The notes under the pieces are model-generated. The model did no database searches. It worked only from the letters and a program-made list of their open reading frames with translations, and was not told where the DNA came from. Position numbers and translations under genes: made by a program. Positions 1-9,550 of a stretch of DNA of 64,000 bases are shown here, in pieces. Origin of the DNA: an uncultured Clostridia bacterium (GTDB taxonomy: Bacteria > Bacillota > Clostridia > Tissierellales > Peptoniphilaceae); assembly GCA_947254025.1 (NCBI GenBank), contig CAMYBS010000002.1, positions 62,001-126,000 on the forward strand, given 5' to 3'. Each line of letters opens with the position of its first letter. Position 1 is the first letter of the stretch.

Positions 1-918
1 ATCTAGTATTGCGTTAGCAACATCAGTTACCTCTGCTCTTGTTGGTCTTGGGTTTCTTATCATAGAATCTAGCATTTGAGTGGCTGTTATTACAAACTTT
101 CCCTTTAGATTGCATTTTCTTATTATTTCTTTTTGAACTAGTGGTATGTCCTCCTCATCAAGCTCAACGCCCATATCGCCTCTAGCAACCATGATGCCAT
201 CAGATACTTCGATTATTTCGTCAATATTTTGAACGCCTTCTAGATTTTCTATCTTAGAAATTATTTTAATGTCTTCTCCGCCATTGCTCTCAAGAATTTT
301 TCTTATCTCTAATACATCTTTTGCGCTTCTAATAAATGAAGCTGCAATAAAATCTACATCATTTTCTATGCCAAAGATAAGGTCTTCAACATCTTTTTCT
401 GTAAGCGTTGGTAAATTTACTTTAACAGATGGTAGATTAACTCCTTTTCTATCGCTTAGCTCGCCCGAGTTAACAGCCCTCATATAAACATTGTTCTCAT
501 CGACTGATTTTACAGTGAACTCAACAAGGCCGTCGTCAATAAGTACTCTGTCATTTACCTTTAAATCCTTGGCAATGTCTTTGTATGTGACAGAAACCTT
601 TGTCTCGTCTCCTTCAATGTCCTCGCTCGTTAAAATAAAATCTTGTCCTTGCTCTATCCTAATCATGCCATCTTTAAATGTTTTTATCCTAATCTCAGGA
701 CCCTTTGTATCAAGCATTATCGCTATAGGCTCATCAATATCCTCTCTAAGCTTCTTTATAGTATCTATCCTTGTCTTATGTTCCGTATGAGTGCCGTGTG
801 AGAAGTTTAGTCTTGCAACATTCATTCCTTCACTTACTAAATCCTTCAAGACATCATATGAGTCTGAGCTTGGACCTATAGTGCAAACTATCTTGGTCTT
901 TTTCATAGTCTTCTTCAT
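1..918 (-). CDS. pyk: Pyruvate kinase (C-terminus cut off by window edge)
   Basis: Last step of glycolysis: phosphoenolpyruvate plus ADP to pyruvate plus ATP, in the cytoplasm. The visible 306 or so residues hold the start of the catalytic barrel ([12 protein letters not shown] near residue 7), the substrate/cation motif LDTKGPEIR, the inserted B domain ([11 protein letters not shown] onward), the catalytic-lysine segment [10 protein letters not shown] and the [10 protein letters not shown] and TATQMLDSM motifs. The C-terminal regulatory domain lies outside the window. I chose the ATG at 918 because AGAGG lies 8 bases upstream; an ATG at 906 is an alternative and would match the usual N-terminus more closely. 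It follows pfkA after 10 bases, so the two are very likely co-transcribed. Confidence 0.96.
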   Translation of the reverse strand, partial: MKKTMKKTKIVCTIGPSSDSYDVLKDLVSEGMNVARLNFSHGTHTEHKTRIDTIKKLREDIDEPIAIMLDTKGPEIRIKTFKDGMIRIEQGQDFILTSEDIEGDETKVSVTYKDIAKDLKVNDRVLIDDGLVEFTVKSVDENNVYMRAVNSGELSDRKGVNLPSVKVNLPTLTEKDVEDLIFGIENDVDFIAASFIRSAKDVLEIRKILESNGGEDIKIISKIENLEGVQNIDEIIEVSDGIMVARGDMGVELDEEDIPLVQKEIIRKCNLKGKFVITATQMLDSMIRNPRPTRAEVTDVANAILD

Positions 919-928
919 AAGTCTGCCT

Positions 929-1888
929 CTAAATCGATAGTATGTCTACCATCTTAAGCAATTCTTTATTTAGCTCTTTCTTAGCATTAAGTGCTTCGTT
1001 TATATCTACTTCGATAAACTTGCCGTCCTTATATCCTAAGACAAGGCCAGTCTTACCTTCTATTAGTAAGTTTACCGACCTGTAACCAAATTCACTTGCA
1101 AGTATTCTGTCTTGTACTGTAGGCACACCGCCTCTTTGAACATAACCTAAGACCGTAACACGAGTTTCAATATCGCTCTTTTCTTCTATAATCTTTGCTA
1201 AGTCGTATGCATCAAGCGCGCCTTCAGCAGTGACTATGATGTGGTGCTTCTTACCTCTTTTTCTACCATTTTTTATTTTTTGAATTATGGCATCAGTATC
1301 TATTTCAAGCTCTGGCACAACTATGGCTTCTGCACCACCAGCTATGCCTGAGTATAGAGCAATGTCTCCACAGTTTCTACCCATAACTTGTAGTACTATA
1401 GCTCTGCCGTGAGACTCTGATGTATCTCTTAGCTTACTTATAGCGGATACTGCTGTCTCAACTGCAGTTAAAAATCCTATAGTGTAGTCAGTATAAGCAA
1501 GGTCGTTGTCTATTGTGCATGGAACGCATGATACTTTTATGCCACGCTTTACTAGCTCTCTTGCTCCTCTAAATGTACCATCTCCACCAAGAGCGACTAT
1601 AGCATCTATCTTGAATTTCTTAATTACTTTAAGAGCTTGATTAATACCTTCTTCAGTCATAAACTCTTCGCTTCTTGCAGTTCTAAGTATAGTTCCGCCC
1701 CTATGAATTATATCTGCAACGCTCGATAGTGTCATCGTTTCAATGTCACCCTTTATTAGACCGTTGTAACCTTCCTTTACAGCTAAAACTTTTACATCGT
1801 TATATATCGCTGTTCTTACAACCGATCTAATAACAGCATTCATTCCAGGTGCGTCACCGCCACTTGTTAATATAGCAATAGTCTTCAT
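929..1888 (-). CDS. pfkA: 6-phosphofructokinase, ATP-dependent
   Basis: Phosphorylates fructose 6-phosphate to fructose 1,6-bisphosphate, the committed step of glycolysis. The 319 residues match the usual bacterial PfkA length. Seen: SGGDAPGMN near residue 9, GGDGTFRGA near 100 (a Gly in GGDG rather than the Asp of pyrophosphate-dependent enzymes, so ATP is the expected donor) and the catalytic CTIDND. One oddity: the sugar-phosphate motif normally read as GHxQRGG is GYVQRGG here, with Tyr at residue 249 where E. coli PfkA has His. The gene starts 8 bases after dnaE stops and runs into pyk, the familiar dnaE-pfkA-pyk order of Firmicutes. Confidence 0.97.
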   Translation of the reverse strand: MKTIAILTSGGDAPGMNAVIRSVVRTAIYNDVKVLAVKEGYNGLIKGDIETMTLSSVADIIHRGGTILRTARSEEFMTEEGINQALKVIKKFKIDAIVALGGDGTFRGARELVKRGIKVSCVPCTIDNDLAYTDYTIGFLTAVETAVSAISKLRDTSESHGRAIVLQVMGRNCGDIALYSGIAGGAEAIVVPELEIDTDAIIQKIKNGRKRGKKHHIIVTAEGALDAYDLAKIIEEKSDIETRVTVLGYVQRGGVPTVQDRILASEFGYRSVNLLIEGKTGLVLGYKDGKFIEVDINEALNAKKELNKELLKMVDILSI

Positions 1889-1896
1889 TCTTCCTC

Positions 1897-4800
1897 CTAT
1901 TTGATAACTATATCATCTTCGTTTAAATGCATTTTTAAATCCTCATATAGCTTCTCATTGTCTATGTCAATAGCTGTGCTATCGTTGGATTCAATAGTAG
2001 ACTTTGTCTCTTCAAAGTACACTACAACAGGGTTATCTCCCTTATATTTCTTTAGAATATCCAAGATATCCTTTTTGTCATTATCATCTTTATCTTTTTT
2101 TATTCTTAAGTATAAAGTCTCTTTACGCTTCTCCAGCCTTTTAACTCTATCTGCTATGATATTTATCTCATCATTAGCGCTTATTTGCAATCTTCCTTTA
2201 ACTACTACTCTCTCTCCTTCTTTTATCAAGCTTCTATAAGTTTCGTAAACTCTTGGGAAGATTACCACTCTAATATTGTCATAAATATCTTCTAAATCGA
2301 TGAAGGCCATCATTTGATTATTCTTTGTTACCTTCTTAGTGACATCAGATATCATGCCTGCATAAGAAATGAACATATTATCTTTAATGTCTGTATCGGT
2401 TTCATCTGCAAGCTTTTCTTTCATCTCAATGGACGTAAAGTCGCTGTTATCTCTTAGTTCTTGTGTAAATTCTTCAAGTGGATGGCCTGAAAAATATATG
2501 CCAGTCATCTCTTTTTCGCCCTCAAGAAGCATAAACTTTGAAAGTTCTGTAGCTTCCGGCACCTTGTATTGCGCATGGGATGAATTGTCATCACTAAGTC
2601 CAAATAGACCAAGCTGTCCCTCAGCATTGCTCTTTGCGTCCTTTTGTATACTCTTAAGAATAAAGTCATATGAACCAAGCATTTGGCTTCTATTCAATCC
2701 AAGTGAGTCAAGCGCTCCTGCTTTTATTAGAGACTCTATAGACTTTTTGTTCATAGCAGCCGAATCAACTTTGTAAGTCTTTGTTAAGAAGTCTTCAAAT
2801 GAAGTAAAGCCATCTATCTTTCCTCTGGCTTTTAGTATTGAATCAATAACATTGCTTCCTACGTTTTTAATCGCTGAAAGTCCGAATCTTATACAATTGT
2901 CTTCTGTTGCAAACTTTCTAAATGACTTGTTTATATCAGGTCTTAAGACTTCTATGCCAAGTCTTTTTGCCTCTTCTAGATACTTTATTACATCTGGAGT
3001 GTTGCCCATGACAGAGCTAAGTAGACTTGCCATATACTCTTTTGGATAGTAGTACTTAAGGTAGGCTGTTCTATATGCAACGACCGAGTAAGCAGCGGAG
3101 TGTGACTTGTTGAAGGCGTAGTTTGCAAAGTCAAGCATGTAATCAAAAATTTGATTTGCTACCTCTTCTTTAATGCCGTTTCTCACAGCACCCTTGATAA
3201 TCACTTCATCCCCGTCGTCCTTGCCATAGATAAAGTTCTTTCTTTCTTGCTCCAAGACCTTCATCTTCTTTTTACTCATGGCTCTTCTAACTATGTCAGC
3301 ACCGCCAAGTGAGTAGCCAGCAAGGTTTCTAAATATTCTCATAACCTGCTCTTGATATACAATGCAACCATATGTTTCCTTTAGTATCGGTTCAAGATGC
3401 GGATCTAAGTAGCTTATCTTAGATGGATCGTGCCTTGCCTCGACAAACTTTGGTATCGATTGCATAGGTCCCGGTCTAAACAATGAGTTTGCAGCAATTA
3501 GGTCTTCAAACTTTTGGGCCTTTAATTCCTTTAAGAACCTTCTCATACCAACCGACTCGAATTGAAATACACCTATTGTTTCAGCGTTTGTAAATAAATT
3601 TATGACATTTTTGTCATCGCATTCCATATTATCAAAGTCAACTTTAAGATTATAGTTTTTCTCTATCATATCAAGTGCATCTTGAATAACCGTTAAGTTC
3701 CTTAAGCCTAAGAAGTCCATCTTCAAAAATCCAAGCTCTTCAAGCTCTGTCATAGTGTACTGAGTGGATATAGACTCTTTGTTCTTAACAAGAGGTAGGT
3801 GGTTTGTTATAGTCTCTTCAGTGATTAATATACCAGCAGCGTGAGTACCAATATTCCTTGGCAAACCCTCAAGCTGTCTTGATATATCAATTATTTTCTT
3901 TGCCTCTTCGTCTTCATCGTAGGCTTTCTTAAACTCAGGATTTCTCTCTAAAGCTAGGTCTATGGTTATGTCTAGATCTCTTGGCACCATCTTTGCAAGT
4001 GTATCTGCCTTGTTTAAAGGCACATCTAAAGCCCTTGCAACATCACGAATAACGGCTCTTGCGGCAAGTGTACCAAAGGTAATAATCTGACTAACCTTGT
4101 CCTCGTGATACTTCCTTATTACATAGTCAATAACTTCAGATCTTCTCTCATATCCAAAGTCAACATCTATATCGGGCATGGAAACTCTCTCAGGATTTAG
4201 AAATCTTTCAAATAGCAAATCATACTTTAGAGGGTCAACGTCAACTATGCCTAAAGCATAAGAAACAATGCTGCCTGCCGCAGAACCTCTTCCTGGTCCA
4301 ACAGGTATGCCATTGTTTTTAGCATACATGATAAAGTCTCTTACAACTAAAAAGTAGTCAACATAGCCCATGGAGTCGATAATCTTAAACTCAGTTTCCA
4401 TCCTGTTCTTTATGTCTTCACTGACATGTCCATATCTCTTCTTTAAACCTTCTTCGCAAAGCTTATGAAGGTATTCAGAGTGAGTCATGTCTTCATCTAT
4501 CTCAAAGTTAGGCAAATGTTTTTGATGAAACTCAATCTCTACATTGCATCTGTCTTTAATAATCTCAGTATTTTTTATAGCCTCAGGTACATATGAGAAG
4601 AGTTTCTCCATCTCCTCAGGACTCTTTACATAAAACTCTTCACTAGGAAAGCGCATTCTGTTTTCATCATCAATCTTTGAAAGAGTTTGTATACATAAAA
4701 GCACGTCGTGAACCTTAGCGTCCTCTTTGCGTAGGTAGTGACAATCGTTTGTCGCAACTAGTCCAAGACCTAGCTCCTTAGAAAGATCGATAAGATAATT

Positions 4801-5349
4801 ATTAACATATGCCTGCTCCTTCATACCGTGATCTTGAAGCTCTAGGAAGAAATTGTTTTCTCCAAATATGTCCTTATATCTAAGCGCAGCTTTTTTTGCT
4901 CCATCCATATTTTGATCGAGTATCATCCTTTGCACCTCTCCACCTAAGCAGGCAGATAGTGCAATGAGGCCTTCGCTATGCTCACGTAAATAGTTAAAAT
5001 CAGTTCTTGGCTTATAGTAGTAGCCATTGATAGAGGCGTCTGAAACTATCTTTATAAGGTTTTTGTATCCCTTTTCGTTTTCGCATAAAAGTATCAAGTG
5101 GTAGTAAGGCGTTTCTTTGTCCTTTACAAGCTTATCTTCGCATACATAAACCTCGCAGCCTATGATAGGTTTGATACCCTTAGCCTTCGCTTCCTTATAA
5201 AATTTGATTACACCATACATATTGCCATGGTCAGTTATAGCACATGCATCCATGCCAAGCTCTTTAACTCTATCTATAAGCTCTGTTATTTTGTTTGAAC
5301 CATCAAGTAAAGAATACTCAGTATGCAAGTGCAAATGCGTAAAACTCAT
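1897..5349 (-). CDS. dnaE: DNA polymerase III alpha subunit (DnaE)
   Basis: Replicative-type C-family DNA polymerase. At 1150 residues it has the standard DnaE size. In order: an N-terminal PHP domain opening with [13 protein letters not shown] (residues 5-17), the catalytic palm with [10 protein letters not shown] near 350 and PDIDVDF near 392 (polymerase carboxylates), fingers and helix-hairpin-helix regions, and a C-terminal OB fold around residues 980-1070. The start is supported by GAGGTGATTTT directly before the ATG. It is the first gene of the dnaE-pfkA-pyk group. Many Firmicutes pair DnaE with PolC; PolC is not in this window. Confidence 0.97.
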   Translation of the reverse strand: MSFTHLHLHTEYSLLDGSNKITELIDRVKELGMDACAITDHGNMYGVIKFYKEAKAKGIKPIIGCEVYVCEDKLVKDKETPYYHLILLCENEKGYKNLIKIVSDASINGYYYKPRTDFNYLREHSEGLIALSACLGGEVQRMILDQNMDGAKKAALRYKDIFGENNFFLELQDHGMKEQAYVNNYLIDLSKELGLGLVATNDCHYLRKEDAKVHDVLLCIQTLSKIDDENRMRFPSEEFYVKSPEEMEKLFSYVPEAIKNTEIIKDRCNVEIEFHQKHLPNFEIDEDMTHSEYLHKLCEEGLKKRYGHVSEDIKNRMETEFKIIDSMGYVDYFLVVRDFIMYAKNNGIPVGPGRGSAAGSIVSYALGIVDVDPLKYDLLFERFLNPERVSMPDIDVDFGYERRSEVIDYVIRKYHEDKVSQIITFGTLAARAVIRDVARALDVPLNKADTLAKMVPRDLDITIDLALERNPEFKKAYDEDEEAKKIIDISRQLEGLPRNIGTHAAGILITEETITNHLPLVKNKESISTQYTMTELEELGFLKMDFLGLRNLTVIQDALDMIEKNYNLKVDFDNMECDDKNVINLFTNAETIGVFQFESVGMRRFLKELKAQKFEDLIAANSLFRPGPMQSIPKFVEARHDPSKISYLDPHLEPILKETYGCIVYQEQVMRIFRNLAGYSLGGADIVRRAMSKKKMKVLEQERKNFIYGKDDGDEVIIKGAVRNGIKEEVANQIFDYMLDFANYAFNKSHSAAYSVVAYRTAYLKYYYPKEYMASLLSSVMGNTPDVIKYLEEAKRLGIEVLRPDINKSFRKFATEDNCIRFGLSAIKNVGSNVIDSILKARGKIDGFTSFEDFLTKTYKVDSAAMNKKSIESLIKAGALDSLGLNRSQMLGSYDFILKSIQKDAKSNAEGQLGLFGLSDDNSSHAQYKVPEATELSKFMLLEGEKEMTGIYFSGHPLEEFTQELRDNSDFTSIEMKEKLADETDTDIKDNMFISYAGMISDVTKKVTKNNQMMAFIDLEDIYDNIRVVIFPRVYETYRSLIKEGERVVVKGRLQISANDEINIIADRVKRLEKRKETLYLRIKKDKDDNDKKDILDILKKYKGDNPVVVYFEETKSTIESNDSTAIDIDNEKLYEDLKMHLNEDDIVIK

Positions 5350-5368
5350 AAAATCACCTCTATTAATT

Positions 5369-5397
5369 ATTATACCATATAAGAGATAATTTTAAAA
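5369..5397 (-). promoter_or_regulatory. Likely promoter of dnaE-pfkA-pyk
   Basis: Reading the minus strand, a perfect TATAAT (-10, 5369-5374) lies 17 bases downstream of TTTTAA (weak -35, 5392-5397). It sits about 20 bases before the dnaE start. The -10 is convincing and the -35 is poor. Confidence 0.55.
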
Positions 5398-5409
5398 TTT
5401 TTATTTTTC

Positions 5410-5438
5410 TTGTAATTTTCATTTCTTTTATGTATAAT
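5410..5438 (+). promoter_or_regulatory. Promoter of the plus-strand lgt group
   Basis: TTGTAA (5410-5415), 17 bases, then a perfect TATAAT (5433-5438). It is followed by AAGGAGG and the ATG at 5479. It is divergent from the dnaE promoter. Confidence 0.75.
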
Positions 5439-5478
5439 AATGCTTAAAGGGGTATAATACTATACAAGGAGGGATATT

Positions 5479-5907
5479 ATGAACAATATTTATGACGATA
5501 AGGACTTCAATGATCAAGAAGTTTTAAGTGAGGATGAAATAAAAGAAAGACAAGACAGAAAGAGAGCTAAGGGTCACTACTATGACTACAATAAAAACGA
5601 TTACAACTATAGAAACGGCTTTAATGACGATAACTATGGACGCAGCAACAAAGGCTTAACATCTTTAATCTTAGGTGCTGTATCACTACTATGCATATTT
5701 TTAGGACAACTATCATTCATAGGAAGTATCATAGCTATAGTTGGTTTGATCATGGGTGTTGACGCTAAAAACAAAGGAGACACAGCTTATGCAAAGACAG
5801 GTATAATACTTAACACTATAAGTTTATGCTCTACACTACTTGTAACTGTTGCTTGCATAGCTTGCTTATCATGCATTGGCTGCTCTTTAATGAGTTCTAT
5901 GTGGTAG
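5479..5907 (+). CDS. Small membrane protein, DUF4190-like
   Basis: A 142-residue protein of unknown function. Residues 1-55 are very hydrophilic and rich in Asp, Asn, Tyr and Lys. Two long hydrophobic segments follow (about 59-90 and 103-138) separated by a short polar loop that includes DAKNKGDTAYAKTG. This two-helix layout with a charged loop after a Gly-rich first helix resembles DUF4190 proteins. The second helix is Cys-rich (ACIACLSCIGC). A strong AAGGAGG ribosome binding site precedes the ATG. The gene lies just before lgt, 3 bases away, so it is probably co-transcribed with it. Confidence 0.75.
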   Translation: MNNIYDDKDFNDQEVLSEDEIKERQDRKRAKGHYYDYNKNDYNYRNGFNDDNYGRSNKGLTSLILGAVSLLCIFLGQLSFIGSIIAIVGLIMGVDAKNKGDTAYAKTGIILNTISLCSTLLVTVACIACLSCIGCSLMSSMW

Positions 5908-5910
5908 AAT

Positions 5911-6696
5911 ATGAAACCATTTTACACAATATTTGGAATAAGACTTGCTAGCTATGGCTCACTTATAGCCCTTGGCATAGTTGTAGCAAGCCTTGTTTAT
6001 TGGTATAGAAAAAAAGAGTATCCCGCAGATAAAGAAACCATCTACTACTCCATAGTATATGGTATGATTGGTGGCTTCTTAGGAGCAAAACTTCTCTATC
6101 TTATAACAGACTTTAACTTTGTTGTAGATAGTTTAAAGAATACTAAAGACTTAGTCTCAACACTAAGAGATATATTAGCAGGTGGCTATGTATTCTACGG
6201 AGGCATCATAGGCGGGCTAGTCGCTTTGTATATTTACTCTAAAAAATACAAAATTAATTTCTTAGATATGATAGACTCTATGGCCCCTGAAGTACCACTT
6301 GCACACGCCTTTGGTAGAATCGGCTGCTTTATGGCTGGCTGCTGCTATGGTTTGCCATGCAATAGTAAATTTGCAGTAATCTTTCCAAAAGAAAGCGTTG
6401 GTTTAAGCGGAGTAAAGCTCTTCCCTGTTCAGCTATTGAGCTCATTAGGCAACATTATTATATTTATAATTCTGTTCATCTACTCAAAGAAAGATAGATC
6501 CAGAGGAAAAGTTTCGGGCCTATATATCATACTATATGGCATAGGAAGATTTTTAGTTGAATTTTTAAGATATGATGACGTAAGAGGACACTTCTTATAC
6601 TTCTCAACATCACAATGGATATCGATACTGCTCGTACCATTAGGCGTAATGCTATATAAAAAGGGTGAAAGCTTATGCAAGAAAGCACAAGAATAA
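5911..6696 (+). CDS. lgt: Prolipoprotein diacylglyceryl transferase
   Basis: Transfers diacylglycerol from phosphatidylglycerol to the lipobox cysteine of prolipoproteins at the cytoplasmic membrane. The 261-residue protein has about seven membrane segments. The diagnostic Lgt region is HAFGRIGCFMAGCCYG at about residues 131-146, followed by PVQL and by GRFLVEFLR, the conserved C-terminal Arg-rich segment. The GRIGCFxAGCCYG form is the variant common in clostridia, in place of GRxGNFxNxE of proteobacteria. It provides lipidation for proteins such as the peptide-binding lipoprotein at 22.8 kb. The next gene overlaps its end by 22 bases. Confidence 0.95.
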   Translation: MKPFYTIFGIRLASYGSLIALGIVVASLVYWYRKKEYPADKETIYYSIVYGMIGGFLGAKLLYLITDFNFVVDSLKNTKDLVSTLRDILAGGYVFYGGIIGGLVALYIYSKKYKINFLDMIDSMAPEVPLAHAFGRIGCFMAGCCYGLPCNSKFAVIFPKESVGLSGVKLFPVQLLSSLGNIIIFIILFIYSKKDRSRGKVSGLYIILYGIGRFLVEFLRYDDVRGHFLYFSTSQWISILLVPLGVMLYKKGESLCKKAQE

Positions 6697-7997
6697 ATGA
6701 ATTAATGCTCTTTCAAAATATTGACTACAAAGGTCTTGAGGAGCATCTAAACCAGTTAAGAAAAGATGGATACAAGATAAAAGATGTAAAAAAAGCATCG
6801 ATTAGCTTAGAAAAAGCAGTCGATGCTAATAATTTTGTATATTTTTGCGAGAGTTATCCATTCACTACATCGAGAAAGAATAAATTTGGAGCATTCACAA
6901 CTCACCTATATGATATGGAGAATGCTGGCTTTAAATTTGTTTGTGGCTTCAAGGACATTAACATATATGAAAATCATAATGCGAGCAAAAAAGCTACAGC
7001 TGATGCGGATGAGAAAAGTTGGAAGAACATCTCCAACATAAGATTCTTCTCAATATCAGTTTTCTTATCATTCTTTATGATATTTTTAGCAAGCACAGTC
7101 TTTTTATTCTGGCCAAACATAGATAAGTTTGTCTACATAAAACAGTTTATGTTTATGGTCTTAGTGCCACTAATATTTTTAGATCTATCCATTATGTACT
7201 TAAGAAGAATTATATACTTTTACTTCAGAGGCTTGCGTAAAAAATTTGAGCAGCCTTCAGCTTATAAGTTTGGTAGAATTTTAATGCTAGCATTATTTAC
7301 CCTGCTTGCACTAATGATTGTTCTTTATGTATCGATAGACATATATAATTTTACTGTTGGCAATATAACACTCTTGAAACTGTTCTCAAGCTATTCATTC
7401 TTGATAGGCGCAGCTCTTGCTTACATTGTGTATAAACTATTCATCGAAAAGGTCTTCGATAAGTTCTTCCCAAGATTTTTGTTTATAGTTGTTTCTTTAT
7501 TTATGATAACAAATCTACAAACAAGACTATTGGAAATGCCTGTTAATAATGCTATCAATGAAGATATCTTCCAAGTGGATGAGAATATAAAGGACAATAG
7601 GTATTATATGAATACAAAGTTTGAGAATAAAAACTTCTTTGTCAATAAGTACACAAAAAATTATAGCTTCACAAGATATTCAGACTCTAAATATGAATCT
7701 TTAATTATGAAGAGTGAGTATTACTACTGCAAAAACAAAAACGTATTAAACTATATATACAGCGTTATTAAAGATAGAAATATTAGCAATAATCAAGGTA
7801 ACATAGAGTATATTAAGTACGATTGTTTCTCTGATGATTTTGAAGAAGCATATATCGCTAGCAAGTTCTCAACATCTACTTTAGTATTCAAGTTTAAAAA
7901 CGAAATATACATTGTAGATGGTAACTTTAGAAAGAATAATGAAAAGGTATTAAATGAAGCTTTAAAAAAAGTTCTAAAAGATAAATCTAGTAAATAA
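6675..7997 (+). CDS. DUF2812-like membrane protein
   Basis: A 440-residue protein of unknown function. Residues 1-95 form a soluble domain with the pattern of DUF2812: a helix that packs a Gly-Tyr loop (DGYKIKDVKK), an extended strand with aromatic residues, then AGFKFVCGFKDINIYEN. Four or five membrane segments follow between about 120 and 280 (for example FFSISVFLSFFMIFLAST), then a C-terminal soluble domain of about 150 residues. The start overlaps the end of lgt by 22 bases and has AGGGTGAAAG upstream, which suggests translational coupling. DUF2812 proteins often sit next to PadR-type regulators, but none is seen here. Confidence 0.6.
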   Translation: MQESTRINELMLFQNIDYKGLEEHLNQLRKDGYKIKDVKKASISLEKAVDANNFVYFCESYPFTTSRKNKFGAFTTHLYDMENAGFKFVCGFKDINIYENHNASKKATADADEKSWKNISNIRFFSISVFLSFFMIFLASTVFLFWPNIDKFVYIKQFMFMVLVPLIFLDLSIMYLRRIIYFYFRGLRKKFEQPSAYKFGRILMLALFTLLALMIVLYVSIDIYNFTVGNITLLKLFSSYSFLIGAALAYIVYKLFIEKVFDKFFPRFLFIVVSLFMITNLQTRLLEMPVNNAINEDIFQVDENIKDNRYYMNTKFENKNFFVNKYTKNYSFTRYSDSKYESLIMKSEYYYCKNKNVLNYIYSVIKDRNISNNQGNIEYIKYDCFSDDFEEAYIASKFSTSTLVFKFKNEIYIVDGNFRKNNEKVLNEALKKVLKDKSSK

Positions 7998-8002
7998 ATT
8001 AA

Positions 8003-8027
8003 AAGGCAGGACCAAAAATCCTGCCTT
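8003..8027 (+). terminator. Hairpin after the DUF2812-like gene
   Basis: A 9-bp perfect stem (8003-8011 with 8019-8027) lies 6 bases after the stop codon. The T-tract downstream is short and interrupted, so termination may be inefficient or shared with the hairpin at 8044-8074. Confidence 0.55.
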
Positions 8028-8043
8028 ATCTTATGTCAAAAAT

Positions 8044-8074
8044 AAATGCCTCACCGGAATGTCATGAGGCATTT
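8044..8074 (-). terminator. Terminator of folT
   Basis: A 10-bp perfect stem (8044-8053 with 8065-8074) is followed on the minus strand by an A/T-rich tail containing TTTATTTTT. It lies 19 bases after the folT stop codon. The two converging transcription units meet here. Confidence 0.7.
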
Positions 8075-8092
8075 AACTATTAATTATATAAG

Positions 8093-8653
8093 CTAAAACT
8101 CAAATTTAACTTTTCTTGCTCTTAAAGCTTCAACTATAGCTGTAAGGATGAAGTATACTAAGAATATTTCTATAGTGTTCTTAAGTATTCTTGCTGTCAT
8201 TAGTGCTATTAGTGCTTTACCCATATATATGTGTAAAAGTGCTGAATTACATATAATATTTATAAATATAGCTCTAAATAAACTTGTTGATATGATTGCT
8301 ATGTTTTGTTTCTTTCTGTTCTCCAATAATGCTGAGAAACCTTCGCCATTAGTTAATTTCCAAACCATAAAGCCTGGGAACCATCCTAACAAGCCCTCTA
8401 ATAGTGTAAAGGCAAAGTTAAAACCAAATTGGCTTGGTGATAGCATAAATTTTATAACGTCTGAAACTATGCCCATCATGAAGCCGTAATAAGGTCCTAA
8501 AACCATACCACCAAACATTAGTGGGTATCCACCAAATGAGAAAACTAATCCAGTAGCAATTTTAATTTTCAAAAATTTAGACATTAAAATTGTTAACGTA
8601 ACGAACAATGCACTTAGGACTAATTTCTTAGTCGTAAATCTACTTTTTTGCAT
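8093..8653 (-). CDS. folT: Folate ECF transporter substrate-binding subunit
   Basis: S component that binds folate and joins a shared ECF energy-coupling module, which is not in this window. The 186 residues form about six membrane helices. The N-terminal region has the FolT pattern: an Ala/Leu-rich first helix, then FSFGGYPLMFGGMVLGPYYG near residues 39-58 and an acidic, Asp-containing helix (GIVSDVIKF). The identification is strengthened by the tetrahydrofolate riboswitch directly upstream. TAGGAGGATTTTTTT precedes the ATG. It is a single-gene transcription unit with its own promoter and terminator. Confidence 0.88.
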   Translation of the reverse strand: MQKSRFTTKKLVLSALFVTLTILMSKFLKIKIATGLVFSFGGYPLMFGGMVLGPYYGFMMGIVSDVIKFMLSPSQFGFNFAFTLLEGLLGWFPGFMVWKLTNGEGFSALLENRKKQNIAIISTSLFRAIFINIICNSALLHIYMGKALIALMTARILKNTIEIFLVYFILTAIVEALRARKVKFEF

Positions 8654-8710
8654 AAAAAAATCCTCCTAAAATAAAATTCCAGAGGCTGTGCTAAATAATA
8701 TAATATTTAT

Positions 8711-8801
8711 ACAGCGGAAGCGAAGAAATACCGCGGCTCATCGCCATTCGTTTAAAAGCTACATCCCATCTTTTAACACTAGCGCATTTCCTCTACTCTG
8801 T
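8711..8801 (-). ncRNA. Tetrahydrofolate (THF) riboswitch upstream of folT
   Basis: The minus strand reads ACAGAGTAGAGGAAATGCG at its 5' end, then GATGGGATG in the middle and CGCGGTATTTC...CCGCTGT at its 3' end. These are the conserved blocks of the folT/THF riboswitch class (AGAGUAG, GGGAUG, CGCGGU, CCGCU). The outer P1 helix pairs the first and last bases (ACAG...CUGU). Downstream, the 3' P1 strand GCTGT can instead pair with ACAGC in a long AU-rich hairpin, and CCTC just after that can pair with GAGG of the folT ribosome binding site. No T-tract follows the hairpin, so control of translation looks more likely than termination; that part is inference. Confidence 0.9.
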
Positions 8802-8808
8802 AATTCAT

Positions 8809-8837
8809 ATTATATCATCAAATTTTATAATTTACAA
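8809..8837 (-). promoter_or_regulatory. Promoter of the THF riboswitch-folT transcript
   Basis: On the minus strand, TTGTAA (8832-8837), 17 bases, TATAAT (8809-8814). The predicted start, around 8802, coincides with the first base of the riboswitch. Confidence 0.8.
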
Positions 8838-8863
8838 GCTATTTATAATCAATTCTTATACTT

Positions 8864-9550
8864 TTATAAAAATATTTCATTCTCTCCTTCATAGTCTTGA
8901 TACAAGCCTATGCGTTCTAAGTCTATGTCAAGTTCATCCATAGTTATGTCTGTATACTTATTAAGTATGTCAAATATTAGTGCAGGCTTTAACGAGCCCT
9001 CCTCACTCATCTTTATATATGCATATATTGCATCATCTTTAAGCTCTAATCTAGTCAAAAAGTCTTTCGCATTTTCCTTAACGAAGATTCTTCTCTTTCC
9101 TTTCTTTCTCTTTCTTTCAATCTCGACCTCATCCATGTCATTAATCTTCGAAAGTTCACTTGCAATATCAATGTTATTATTCTTTTCAAAAAAAGTGTTC
9201 AATAGCTTAAAGGCATATACGACCGACTTCACCTTGTTTGATATAGACTCATCGTCATCATACTTTGCTTCTACTATCTTAATGCCATGAGGAAGCTTCT
9301 CGTTCATTCTAATAATAAAATCATTTAAATCAATCTTTGAGTTTAAGTATATCTCCATATACTCACTATTCGACTCTATACCTAGTGGAAGTGGATAAGC
9401 AATGGACATCCTTGGATGTGGATTAAAGCCTTCTGAGAACTTTACATCAACTTTGTTTTGAAAAAGAGTCCTTTGAAATAAGTCCACAAGGTCCAAGTGT
9501 GAGATGAATTTTAAGTAACCTAGCTTTGTAAATTTACACAAAATTTTCAT
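8864..9550 (-). CDS. DUF2344 / radical-SAM-linked protein (TIGR03936-like)
   Basis: A 228-residue protein with the signature start of the DUF2344 family: FTKLGYLKFISHLDLV, then FSEGFNPHPRMSIAYPLPLG near residues 39-58. In most Firmicutes it is encoded directly after, or fused to, the B12-binding-domain radical SAM protein, as here: the two genes overlap by 17 bases. A link to RNA modification or ribosome-associated metabolism is often suspected because of neighbouring rng and rplU genes, but neither is present here and no function is established. Confidence 0.88.
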   Translation of the reverse strand: MKILCKFTKLGYLKFISHLDLVDLFQRTLFQNKVDVKFSEGFNPHPRMSIAYPLPLGIESNSEYMEIYLNSKIDLNDFIIRMNEKLPHGIKIVEAKYDDDESISNKVKSVVYAFKLLNTFFEKNNNIDIASELSKINDMDEVEIERKRKKGKRRIFVKENAKDFLTRLELKDDAIYAYIKMSEEGSLKPALIFDILNKYTDITMDELDIDLERIGLYQDYEGENEIFL

